From: Embleya sp042956465
GTDB lineage: Bacteria > Actinomycetota > Actinomycetes > Streptomycetales > Streptomycetaceae
Direction: 5' to 3'
NCBI RefSeq assembly: GCF_042956465.1
Contig: NZ_JBIBGL010000004.1
Span: 124,001-188,000, forward strand
Length of the DNA stretch: 64,000 bases
Shown in pieces: positions 8,262 to 17,200 of the stretch. A program made the translations under genes and the position numbers. The notes beneath the pieces were generated by a model. That model was not told the DNA's origin. It saw only the letters and a list, made by a program, of their open reading frames with translations, and did no database searches. Each line of letters opens with the position of its first letter. Position 1 is the first letter of the stretch.

Positions 8262-8584
8262 GCGTTTCCCTTTCGCCGCGCCCCGCCGGCGCCGACCGTC
8301 TGCGAAGTCCAGGGTACGCACCCGCAGGGGGCGACGACGGCGCCCGGCGTCGGCGGAACGTCACCGGCGTCCCGGGCCGCGGCGCCAAACGGCGGACCGG
8401 CCGTGAAACCGCCATCGACGGGAAAGTCCGCGCCGGTGAGGTACGACGCGGCGCGCCGCGAGGCGCGGCCCCTCATGGGCCTCGGTCGCCCGCGCGACTC
8501 CTCGGAGGGTCTTCCGGCTTGTGACGGCGGGCGGGGAGGTCGACAGTGGACGTGGGACACGGACGATGCGAAGAGGGAGGACCC

Positions 8585-9595
8585 GTGGTCGTCTTCGCGT
8601 ACGAGGAACGCCGTGCGGTCGAGTCGTACCGCCGGCGCGTCGAGGGCCTGCACGCGCAACTGGACCGTGACGCGGGGTTCTTCGACGGAATGCCGCTCCG
8701 GGTGAGTGCGCACGAGTGGCACGCGCCGTCGGCGTGGAAGGAGTCCGAGGTCTTCTCGGTGATCGGGATCGGCCTCTCCGGCAACCTGGACCGGGTTCGG
8801 ACGTCCGCCGAGACACACGCCGAATGGCTTGCCGCCGGGCACGCGTACGTGGAGGCGATCAACGCCGCGATCGTGGCGGCGATCCCCGTGCGCGCACAGG
8901 TACTCGCCGACCTCGACAAGCCGACCACGCGAGTACTGCGCCGGCGGCGCCGGGCCGCGTTGCGCACGTGGGAGCAGGCGCTGGAGACCTACCGGACGGC
9001 TGTCGCCGCGGCCGAGGCGGCGTACCGGCCCACGCGCGAGGCGGTGGCCGAAGCCGTGGGCGCCACGCGTGCCAACGACGAGCGCAGGGAGGCAGCGCGG
9101 CGTGCGGCCGACGAGGAACGGCGGCACAGGGCCCGGGCGTCGGCGGAACGACCGATGTGGGGGCTGGTCCTGGTCGGCGAGCAAGCCGACCCGCCCGTTG
9201 CCGCCGCGGGAGCGGACTCCGGCGCGGGAGCAGACTCCGGCCCCGCTGCCGGCGACGTGCTCGTGTACCGGTACGACGTCGCGCCCGACCATCCGCTCCC
9301 GGCGGTCGCCCGACCGCACGCCCGCACGCCCGACGAGCCGCTCACCGCCCACGCCCTGGAAGCCGCGCTGCGCGAACTGCGCGACGAGGGCGTGTCGGTC
9401 ACCTGGGAGAGCGCCGCCCGGGCGGCGCTGGAGCAGGAATGCGACCTGGTCCTGAGCTCGTGGTGGAATTGCCTCTTCCCGCACTCGGACCTGTTCCGCC
9501 CACCCCCGAGGGGACCGGACACCACCCGCCACACCGGGACGTCGCACCACTCCGGCTACGGCGCGGGCGGCCACGGTTGCGGTGGAAGCTTCTGA
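8585..9595 (+). CDS. Hypothetical protein with Ala/Arg-rich helical centre
   Basis: 336 residues from a GTG at 8585, preceded by GAGGGAGG. I do not recognise the family. The N-terminal 60 residues (FAYEERRAVESYRRRVEGLHAQL) and residues about 85-190 are Ala/Arg/Glu-rich and probably helical or coiled-coil. A Pro/Ala/Gly linker follows, then a globular C-terminal part with HALEAALRELRDEGVSVTW. The last residues are Gly/His-rich with a Cys (GGHGCGGSF), like the tails of some actinobacterial TPM/membrane proteins, but no membrane segment is seen. Codon use is typical of the host. It converges on the methyltransferase gene. Confidence 0.6.
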   Translation: MVVFAYEERRAVESYRRRVEGLHAQLDRDAGFFDGMPLRVSAHEWHAPSAWKESEVFSVIGIGLSGNLDRVRTSAETHAEWLAAGHAYVEAINAAIVAAIPVRAQVLADLDKPTTRVLRRRRRAALRTWEQALETYRTAVAAAEAAYRPTREAVAEAVGATRANDERREAARRAADEERRHRARASAERPMWGLVLVGEQADPPVAAAGADSGAGADSGPAAGDVLVYRYDVAPDHPLPAVARPHARTPDEPLTAHALEAALRELRDEGVSVTWESAARAALEQECDLVLSSWWNCLFPHSDLFRPPPRGPDTTRHTGTSHHSGYGAGGHGCGGSF

Positions 9596-9632
9596 TCGAA
9601 CGTCCCGTCGCCCGGTGCTTCCTCGGGCCTGT

Positions 9633-10484
9633 TCAGCGTTTGCGCGCCAGCATCCCGTAGCAGCCGATGGTGACCGGATCGGGGAGTTCGGTCCCGGGGT
9701 CCGGACGCCAATGGGAAACCGGATCGACGCCGGGATCGAGGAGTTCCCATCCGTCGGGCACGAGTGCGGCCACCTCGGCGCGGCTGCGCACCTGCATCGG
9801 GATGCCCGCGTTGCGGTACGCCGCGACCCCGCCGGTCGTCGAGACCGGGTCGAAGTCGCCGGTGAGGTGCGAGATGACCAGGTAACTGCCGGACGGGAGC
9901 CGGTCGGTCAGCCGGCGCAGGATGTCGGTGGGCTTGTCCTCGTCCGGGAGGAAGTGCAGGATCGCGATCAGCAGGAGAGCGAGCGGCCGTTCGAGATCCA
10001 GGGTCTCGGTGAGCGCGGCGTCGGCGAGGATCGCGTCGGGGTCGTGCACGTCCGCGTCGATGTAGGCGGTCGCGCCGTCCGGGTGGCTGGACAGCAGCGC
10101 ACGGGCGTGGGCAAGGACGATGGGGTCGTTGTCGACGTAGACCACTCGTGAGTCGGGCGCGATCCGCTGGGCCGCGTCGTGAGTGTTGCGCCCCTCGACC
10201 GGGATGCCGGTGCCGATGTCGAGGAACTGCCGTATCCCGAGCCGGCCGAGGTGCTCGACCGCCCGCAGCAGGAACGCCCGATTGGCCTGCGCGGCCGTGC
10301 GCGCCTTGGGAACCGCCGCCAGGGTCTTTTCGGCGGCTTCCCGATCGACCGGGAAGTTGGACTTGCCGCCCAGGAAGTAGTTGTAGATGCGCGCCGAGTG
10401 CGGCCTACCGGTGTCGACCTCCGGCGGAGCCCATTCGGCGATCAATGCCTCCTGCTCCGGCGACCGCTCGAACGCGGAATCCAT
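9633..10484 (-). CDS. SAM-dependent methyltransferase, SAV2177 family (DUF574)
   Basis: 283 residues from the ATG at 10484. The opening VDTGRPHSARIYNYFLGGKSNF is the diagnostic start of the actinobacterial DUF574/SAV2177 family. The SAM-binding motif I is QFLDIGTGIPVEG, motif II VVYVDNDPIVLAH, and the later IAILHFLPDEDKP and SYLVISHLTGDF are equally characteristic. Many copies of this family occur per Streptomyces genome and none has a firmly known substrate. The gene stands alone, divergent from the VOC gene. Confidence 0.9.
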   Translation of the reverse strand: MDSAFERSPEQEALIAEWAPPEVDTGRPHSARIYNYFLGGKSNFPVDREAAEKTLAAVPKARTAAQANRAFLLRAVEHLGRLGIRQFLDIGTGIPVEGRNTHDAAQRIAPDSRVVYVDNDPIVLAHARALLSSHPDGATAYIDADVHDPDAILADAALTETLDLERPLALLLIAILHFLPDEDKPTDILRRLTDRLPSGSYLVISHLTGDFDPVSTTGGVAAYRNAGIPMQVRSRAEVAALVPDGWELLDPGVDPVSHWRPDPGTELPDPVTIGCYGMLARKR

Positions 10485-10792
10485 CTGCACCTGCCCCCGC
10501 CCTGAAACCGAAGGAGAAATCGCGCCTGCGGCACTCGTCCCACGTTCACGTTGTGTAGGCGCGATGCTATCGCCCCCCACGCTCCTGCCGGCAGCCGGCC
10601 GGGCCCGGCGCAACGGGCGAACTCCTCACCCGCACAGCCCTGATGGCGAGGCATCCCGGCGCCGGCCCTCCGTCACTGCACGACTCCCCGCATCCGATAT
10701 GGGCGCTATGCGATGACTCATGTGCGGAAATCGTCGGGGACGGTCACAATCGAGCCCCTGGGCAGACGCCCGCGAGGGAAAGGTGCCAATCA

Positions 10793-11539
10793 GTGACAGC
10801 CTCGACGATACAGGCCAACGAGACAACCGTGCCGATGATGCCCTGCGTGGCGGTGGAGGAGACGGCCGAATTCTTCCAGGCGCTCGGTTTCAAGGTCACC
10901 TACAAACAGACCAAGCCCTACATCTATCTCTCGCTCGAATGGAGCGGCTTCGAGTTGCACTTCCGCAAGCCGCCCAAGGATCTGGACCCCGCGGAGGAGA
11001 ACAGCGGAGGATGCCTGGTCTGGGTCGACGCCGTGGCGCCCTACCATGCCGCTTTCACACAGGCCATGCGCGAGACCTACGGCAAGGTACTGGCGACGGG
11101 TCGACCGCGCATCACGCGCTTCAGGGCGGGGGCGAGTCGTTTCACGCTGATCGATCCCTCCGGCAACCAGATCGCGTTCATCCAGCGCGACGAGCCGAAG
11201 GAATTGGAGTACGGCGGTTCGCAGAAACTCCAAGGGTTGGCCCGGGTTCTTGACAACGCGCGTATCTACCGCGATTTCAAGTACGACGATCGTGCGGCAT
11301 TCCGGGCCGTCAAATCCGGCCTGCGCAAGCACGGCGCAACCGCACCGGCCGTCGAGCGGGCGCTGGCATTGGCGACCCTCGTCGAACTCGCGATCGGCAT
11401 GGATGAACGCGAAGGCATCGAGGGATGGACCACTGAACTGAGCGCGATTCGCCTCACCGCGGACGAGCGGCAGCGAGTCGAGGGCGAGCTGCGCAACGCC
11501 GCGGATCTACGACGGTGGCTCACCGAAGACACCCGGTAA
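10793..11539 (+). CDS. VOC-family (glyoxalase/bleomycin-resistance fold) protein with C-terminal helical extension
   Basis: 248 residues from a GTG at 10793, with GGGAAAGG upstream. Residues 1-120 follow the vicinal-oxygen-chelate pattern: MMPCVAVEETAEFFQALGFKV, SGFELHFRK and FTLIDPSGNQIAFIQRDEP, ending with the conserved 'DPxGN' strand. Residues about 130-248 form an Ala/Leu/Arg-rich helical domain not found in the basic family. Catalytic metal ligands are not convincing, so binding or sequestration of a ligand, as in bleomycin-resistance proteins, is as likely as catalysis. It stands alone. Codon use is slightly less GC-biased than its neighbours. Confidence 0.75.
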   Translation: MTASTIQANETTVPMMPCVAVEETAEFFQALGFKVTYKQTKPYIYLSLEWSGFELHFRKPPKDLDPAEENSGGCLVWVDAVAPYHAAFTQAMRETYGKVLATGRPRITRFRAGASRFTLIDPSGNQIAFIQRDEPKELEYGGSQKLQGLARVLDNARIYRDFKYDDRAAFRAVKSGLRKHGATAPAVERALALATLVELAIGMDEREGIEGWTTELSAIRLTADERQRVEGELRNAADLRRWLTEDTR

Positions 11540-11644
11540 CCGTGACAGCGCAGCCGTCCGGAGGGCGCGGGGCGGTGGTGTGGCGCATGTGGCGCCCTTC
11601 GGTGTGCGTGAAGGTGCGGTCAAAGGTGCGAGCGAAGATGCGCG

Positions 11645-12076
11645 GTGCGCGGTGCGAGGTGGAGCCGGGCGAAGAAGGATTCGGCATCACGACGGTTCGG
11701 GTCCGCTCTCACCGACGCCGCGCCGACCCGACCGCGCCGGGCCCGATGGGCCGACCGCTGGGACGGGGACGCGGTCGTGGTCGCGTTGCGGGGCGAGATC
11801 GACATCGTGTCCGCGCCCGACATCGAATTCCATCCGGATCGGCTCACCCGCGTTCGGCGAGTGTCCCTGTTGATCGACCTGACCGCGGTCACCTTCATCG
11901 GGGCCTGCGGCATCGGGCTGCTGGTGCGCGCACGCGAACGAGCCCTCGCCCGCGGTGGCACACTGTCCCTGATCTGCGTAAGTCCGTTCGTCCTCCGGCT
12001 GTTGTCCCTGCCCGGACTGTGCAGTCCACGCTTCGTAGTTCCGGCCCGACCTCCCGCCCCCGCCTCCGCCGCCTGA
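11645..12076 (+). CDS. STAS-domain protein (anti-sigma factor antagonist-like)
   Basis: The 143-residue reading contains a clear STAS domain: DGDAVVVALRGEIDIVSAPDIE, VSLLIDLTAVTFIGACGIGLLVRARERA and GGTLSLICVSPFVLRLLSLPG. In classical antagonists the phosphorylatable Ser follows the strand ending 'F(L/I)DSSG'; here that position reads FIGACGIG, so the Ser is replaced and phosphorylation control is doubtful. The N-terminal 35 residues are unconvincing and the start (GTG 11645) is uncertain. It converges with a second STAS gene. Confidence 0.7.
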   Translation: MRGARWSRAKKDSASRRFGSALTDAAPTRPRRARWADRWDGDAVVVALRGEIDIVSAPDIEFHPDRLTRVRRVSLLIDLTAVTFIGACGIGLLVRARERALARGGTLSLICVSPFVLRLLSLPGLCSPRFVVPARPPAPASAA

Positions 12077-12228
12077 CCACACCCGGGGGCGCGGGCAAAA
12101 TGGTGTCCGTCGCCTGCGCGTACCGCCGAATCGCCTTCCCTCGCCCACGAATTGCCTCTCCCCGCCCCTTCTCGGGAAGAACCGCGGAGGTACGAGCCTG
12201 CCGGCTACGGCCGGAGGATCCGGGGTGA

Positions 12229-12654
12229 TCAGGGCCGGGTGGTCCCCGTCCACGTCGACACACGCGGGAGTTCGGCGACACCGGCACCGTGCGGCGCGCC
12301 GAATCGGGCCGAAGCCGGGTCCACGAAGCGGCAGTCGATCGTGTGGTGCAGCCGCACCAGGCGGATGACGCGGGCCGGTTGCCCGCGCACACCGGTCAGG
12401 ACGAGTGCCGCGTGCGACCGGGCACAGATGCGATGCAGGCGCAGGAACAGGTTGATGCCCGAGGTGTCGCAGAAGGCGAGCGCGCCCAGGTCCAGTCGTA
12501 GTTCACCGAGTCCGGCTCGGGCCAAGGCGGCGAGGGTCGGCTCGATGGTCGCCGTGCTGTCGATGTCCAGTTCGCCGCGCACGTTCACGGTGACCCGCTC
12601 GGCGGGTGCCATACCGGGGCGGGAGCCGGCCGGAGTCGTCGCGATGGTGATCAC
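12229..12654 (-). CDS. STAS-domain anti-sigma factor antagonist
   Basis: 141 residues from a GTG at 12654, preceded by AAGGCGAGG. The domain reads VTVNVRGELDIDSTATIEPTLAALA, ELRLDLGALAFCDTSGINLFLRLHRIC and LVLTGVRGQPARVIRLVRLHHTI. The CDTSGI segment keeps a Thr-Ser pair where the kinase-phosphorylated Ser of SpoIIAA/RsbV proteins lies, so it is probably a functional switch for an anti-sigma factor encoded elsewhere. No anti-sigma kinase or sigma factor lies in this window. It converges with the other STAS gene. Confidence 0.82.
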   Translation of the reverse strand: MITIATTPAGSRPGMAPAERVTVNVRGELDIDSTATIEPTLAALARAGLGELRLDLGALAFCDTSGINLFLRLHRICARSHAALVLTGVRGQPARVIRLVRLHHTIDCRFVDPASARFGAPHGAGVAELPRVSTWTGTTRP

Positions 12655-12898
12655 GAAGTGCCTCGCCTTCGAGAGTGTGCGGTCCGCCGGGGCGGCTGTG
12701 CGGCCAGTCCATCGGGATCCGTCGCCCGCGCCCAGGGCCGAGCGGCTCCCGGGCGGGGCCGAAGGTCCCGCCCGGGTCCATGAGTGATGGGCGGCTTCGC
12801 CGCGGCGACGAGTCAGGCGGCCCGTCCCGGCGGCATCGGTGCGGCCCCGGACGGACCGATGATGCTCCCCACCACCAACGCGGTGGCAGGCCCGGTCG

Positions 12899-13610
12899 GT
12901 GGCAGCGATCGTCGGGGACACCGACGACGCCCGGCACTGGGCGTCCATCCGGATCCTGATCGAAGTCGATGCCGTGGCGCGGCGGCACGGCGGTTTCGCG
13001 AGCGGGGGCACCAACGGCAACTGCGAGAGCATGCTCCGCGGGTTCGACCGCGACGGGTTGGTGTACGAGGCACCGGCCGGCAGCCGAACGTCGACCGTGA
13101 TGGTGGCGCCGTCCTCGGAGGTACCGGTGCCCGGGTGGACGTGCGGCGGATTCGACACCGGGTCGAATCTCGTCGATGCCGTTCGCGAGGTGGCGCAAAG
13201 GCTGTACGGCGACGTCTCCGGTCTGCCGGAAAACGTGGATCGCCTGTTCGACGACGACGTTTTCGCCTCTCCGTCCGACCACGACGCGGAGTTCATGGGC
13301 CGTCTCTGCGAAGCCGTGTCGTCCGACGGAGAGGCGTGTGACGTCGAGTCGGGCTCATCCAGGCCATGCTCCACGACGACCACGTCGCCGACGCGCTCGA
13401 CGCCGTGGCGCGCTGGGAGGGCGAAACGGCCATCCGCGCCGCGTCGGAGGCCGATCGCCGCATGGTCGCCTTGGCCATGCTCGCCGACCTGGTCGTCGAG
13501 GAGACCGGCCCGACCACCCATCGCGACGAGGTCCACCACCCCGACTACCCGGCCCCGAAGCAGAGTTCGCCCAGCAGAAAATGGCACGCGAGGGCGGAGC
13601 CGAACAGCGG
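12899..13610 (+). pseudogene. Frame-disrupted hypothetical gene
   Basis: Three consecutive segments with protein-like composition lie in three different plus-strand frames. From a GTG at 12899, a first frame reads VDAVARRHGGFASGG and later NLVDAVREVAQRLYGDVSG to about 13345. A second frame, closed upstream by TGA at 13339, carries LIQAMLHDDHVADALDAVAR and continues to about 13550. A third reads GPEAEFAQQKMAREGG to about 13600. The acidic, Asp-rich character is shared by all three, so one gene with two frameshifts is more likely than three genes. I do not recognise a family. Sequencing error cannot be excluded. Confidence 0.35.
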
Positions 13611-13707
13611 ATGTCGCCATCGCGCCACGGAGGGGCACCGAGTGTGCGACAGGGAAGCACCGACGTGCCAGGGCCGCCCGACGAGGCAGCTGTGCATCGG
13701 GGCGGCG

Positions 13708-14244
13708 TCAGCCCACCGCCGCCCGGGTGCTTCGACCGCTCCGCCCGGTGCCACCGGGAGCTTCGACCGCTCCGCCCGCCGCCGTCGTGGCCGGACGCCC
13801 GTCGTAAGTCTCGCCGGCGCAAAGGCCGTTGCCCAACCTCTCGCTGCGCACGGCCGCGGCCGGCCCCAGCGGCGGTACGACGACGAAGGCCCAGCACGCA
13901 TACGCCCCCTCCGCCAGCACGGATCGGGTGATCCGGATGTCGCCGAGGTCGCGGCGGATGTGCCACTGCCCTCCCGCGTCCAGCGCGGTGATCTCGGCGT
14001 CGGTCAACGAGCCGTCCGCGGCGGCCGTGCCAATCGCCCGAGTGATCTTCTCGACCTCGTTCGCCTGTGCGGACCGCTGCAACCTCTTGCGGCCGGCGGG
14101 CCGCTCCACCTCGAGCCACCACACCATCGCCCCGATCGCGACGGCCACGGCGAGAACCACACCGACGGCGACGCACCCCGCCGCCCGCATCACGCGGCGG
14201 GCGGTCGGGGAGCGTCGGTCGTCCCGTTCGTCGGAACGGTTCAC
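13708..14244 (-). CDS. Small membrane-anchored hypothetical protein
   Basis: 178 residues from a GTG at 14244, one base after the TGA of the large hydrolase gene, so translation is probably coupled. A basic N-terminus is followed by one membrane helix, AAGCVAVGVVLAVAVAIGAM (about residues 21-40). The rest would be extracellular: a helical segment rich in charged residues, a segment GGQWHIRRDLGDIRITRSVL, and a low-complexity Gly/Ala/Arg tail that may not be structured. No family is recognised. The coupling suggests a role with the secreted transglycosylase/SGNH protein, for example at the cell surface. Confidence 0.55.
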   Translation of the reverse strand: MNRSDERDDRRSPTARRVMRAAGCVAVGVVLAVAVAIGAMVWWLEVERPAGRKRLQRSAQANEVEKITRAIGTAAADGSLTDAEITALDAGGQWHIRRDLGDIRITRSVLAEGAYACWAFVVVPPLGPAAAVRSERLGNGLCAGETYDGRPATTAAGGAVEAPGGTGRSGRSTRAAVG

Positions 14245-14245
14245 A

Positions 14246-17200
14246 TCACGTCCCGGGATAGCCGATGGCGTCGAGTTTCGCGCGCATCACCGCAGCATAT
14301 CCCGTGGTGCCGGCCGACTTCGGGTGGAACGATTCCCGACTGATGCACGCTTCGGGAAGCCAGTCGGTGGTGCATTGTTCGGCGTCCTTGGTGACCGGAT
14401 CACCCTGGTGGAAGTCGCCGTCGCCGTTGGGGCCGATGACCACCTTGTTGATCCACTCGGGGTCGTCGCAGCCGGAATGCCCGACGAACGCGTCGACCGG
14501 ATTCGCGTAGGCGATCTTCATCGGCCAATTGATCTTCAGGTCGTCGACGAGCGCCTGCTGCTTTCCGTTCGCGTAGTTGACGAGTTCGGCCAGCGCGTGC
14601 ACCTCCGGCATCATGTAATAGAACGACCCCGCGCACTTCTCCGTCCGGCTCAGCAGTTCCGGATATCCCATGAGCACGATCTGGGCGTTGGGTGCCGCGG
14701 TCTTGATCTGCGTCAGGATGCCTCTGAGGCTCGGGATCATCTGATTGTCGATGATCCCTTTGTACGTCGGCATGAAGGACGAGTCCTCATTGCAGTTCTG
14801 GCCCAGCCCGGCGCAAGCCCGCATCGCCTCGGCGAAACCACCCCCGTTGTTGCCGCCGAGGGTGAGCATGACCAGGGTCGTATCCTGGGTGAGCACCCCG
14901 GATCGGATCTGGTTCATCTCCTTGAACTGCCCCTCGCCGAAAGCCTGTTTCGTCGGGTCGAAGGCCGCGTCCTCGACGTTCCCGGTCCTCGCCCCGGAAC
15001 AGGCGACGAAGCCGAGTTCGGCCGTCGGGCTCCAACTGTCCGACAGGGAACCGAGCGAGGCCGTACTGCCGGGCAGCGTCACCTTTCGGCTCCAGGCGTT
15101 CTTGCTGCGCCGGCAGGCGTTCCACCCGCTCTCGCCGTGGTCGGCGTTGGACTCGGGCAGGTAGTCACCGGCACCCTCGCCGGAGGTGTACGAGTCGCCC
15201 AGCACCGCCACGATGTGCTGGGGCTTCGCGCCGAGCGGTTGGAAGGCCACCGCGTCCCAAGCGACGTCCTCGCTGCCCGAGCCGTCCTCGGTCTGGCTGC
15301 CGAGCTTCACCCGGGGCGTACCGGTCATCTCGTAGACGCCGAGGGAGACCCAGGTGTTGGCCTTGATCTTCTGATTGAGGTAGCGGGTCCGGGTGTAGGA
15401 ACCCGTTCCGGTGTCCACCTCGTACTTGGCCTGCTGGGTCTGCGCGCCGTGGTTGGGGATGTGCACCATCACCCGGGTCCAGGTGTTCAGCGGTTGGCCG
15501 AGTTCCCACGTACCGGTGGTGTCGAGGCGATTCGCGTTGGCATCGCCGATCTTTCGGGTGTGGGTGAACCAGAAGTGGTTCCCGTAGCCGGCACCGATCT
15601 GATGGGTGTCGATCTTGCCCGGGTACGTACCGTTCGACTGAGCGAAGGTGAACCGGAAGGTGCCCGCCGAGGCCACCGGCCCACAGCTGCGTGTATCGGT
15701 GCCGGCCGGGCGGGTGCCGTTGGGCAGATCGTCGACGACGAGCGCCCCGGCGGGCAGTCCGCCCGTGCACCGCGGCGGGTAGGAGTTCTCGTCCGGCTGC
15801 TCGGGATAGGTGTCGTTGAACCGGTGGACGGCGTTGCCGCACACGCCGATGCTGCAGTCCTTCCAGGCGTTCGCGCTGATCGGCTGGTTCCACCAGCAGT
15901 ACAGGTCGGTGCGGGTGCACGCGCCCTGGCCCGGCTGGTTGGAGTCGTTCGGGCCGATCTTGCTCGGGTCGCACTCGTTGGCACTGGTACAGAACAGGCT
16001 CTCCGGCGGCTTCATCGCCGTACGGTTCGCCGGCGTCGTCCACCACGCGGCACGGTAGCCGGGCTGCATGTCACCCGGCTTGAACAGCCCCGAGATGGGA
16101 TGCGCGGCCCAGCCGAGGACCTTTTCCTGGTACGGCCAGTCCTGCGGATGCGCGGCGTGCGAGTAGTCGTCGCCGCCGGAGCTGTTCTCCAGGAAGGGGG
16201 TGCGGTTCGCCTTCCACAACGGGTTGGCCGGGTTGTTGGTGAAACCGACGCCCCACTTGCCGTGGTTCGCGCCCGCGGTGGACTCCGGGTGGAAACCGGA
16301 GTTGTACGCCCACAGCGCGAAGAACCAGCTCTCCAGATACTTGGGGTCGCCGCCGCCGATCTTGAGACCGCCGCCGCGCGTCTGGTTCCACTTCTCCACC
16401 AGGATGTTCACCCCGGCCGCGATGTTCGCGGTGTAGTCGACCGCGATCGCCTTCTGCATCTGCTCGGAATACTTGGGCTGTCCCCTGCGCATGCCGTCCG
16501 TGACCTGGGTGATGCCGTAGCCGCAGTCGGCCGTGGCCCAGTTCACCGCCCACGGGTCCGGTATCTGGCCGTTGGGGTTGTAGGCCGTGCCGTAGTAGTT
16601 GCCGATCAGCGGGTTCGCCGTGACACCCGGCACCGCGTATCGGGTGGCCTGCCACATGTTGGACTCCTGGGCCGTGATGCCGAGCATCACCTGCGCCGGG
16701 ATCCGGCCGCCGCCGTCGAGCGAGTCCAGGGGGAAGAGCGTCTGCGGCTGGTAGGCCCCGATCGCGGTGCCCTTCCAGTCGGCCGGGCGCGTAACGTGCT
16801 TGTTCAGGTTCTCGCTGACCACTTGGTCCACCGCCCACTCGACCTGTCGGGGAGTGGGCTGGAACGCCTGCAACTTGGGGTCCCCGCGCGGGACCGCACA
16901 GGTCCGCTCCTCCTCCACGGGGTTGTTCGGGTCCGGAACGGTGAGCCGCGCGGCGGTCTGCGGCGCGGGCAGGGCCGGGGACTGATCATTCCCCTGGGCC
17001 GCCGCCGGCGGTGGACCCGGCGCCACGTCGACGGTGCCGCCCTGCCCCGACGTCAGGTCCTGCACGGCGACGCGTGCCGTGTGCTCACCCGGCACCTGGT
17101 CGGGCGCGACGCGCGGGTCGCCGGCACCGACCCAGCCGGCACCGGTGACGAGCGCCTTGCCGTCGATGGAGGCGAGTGCGCCCTTCGGCGCGTTCGCCGG

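Noticed and set aside
7242..8705. Plus-strand frame translating the 15-bp repeats as DRPYD units
   Set aside because: No ribosome site, Arg/Pro-rich nonsense on both sides, and it runs antisense through the TetR gene.
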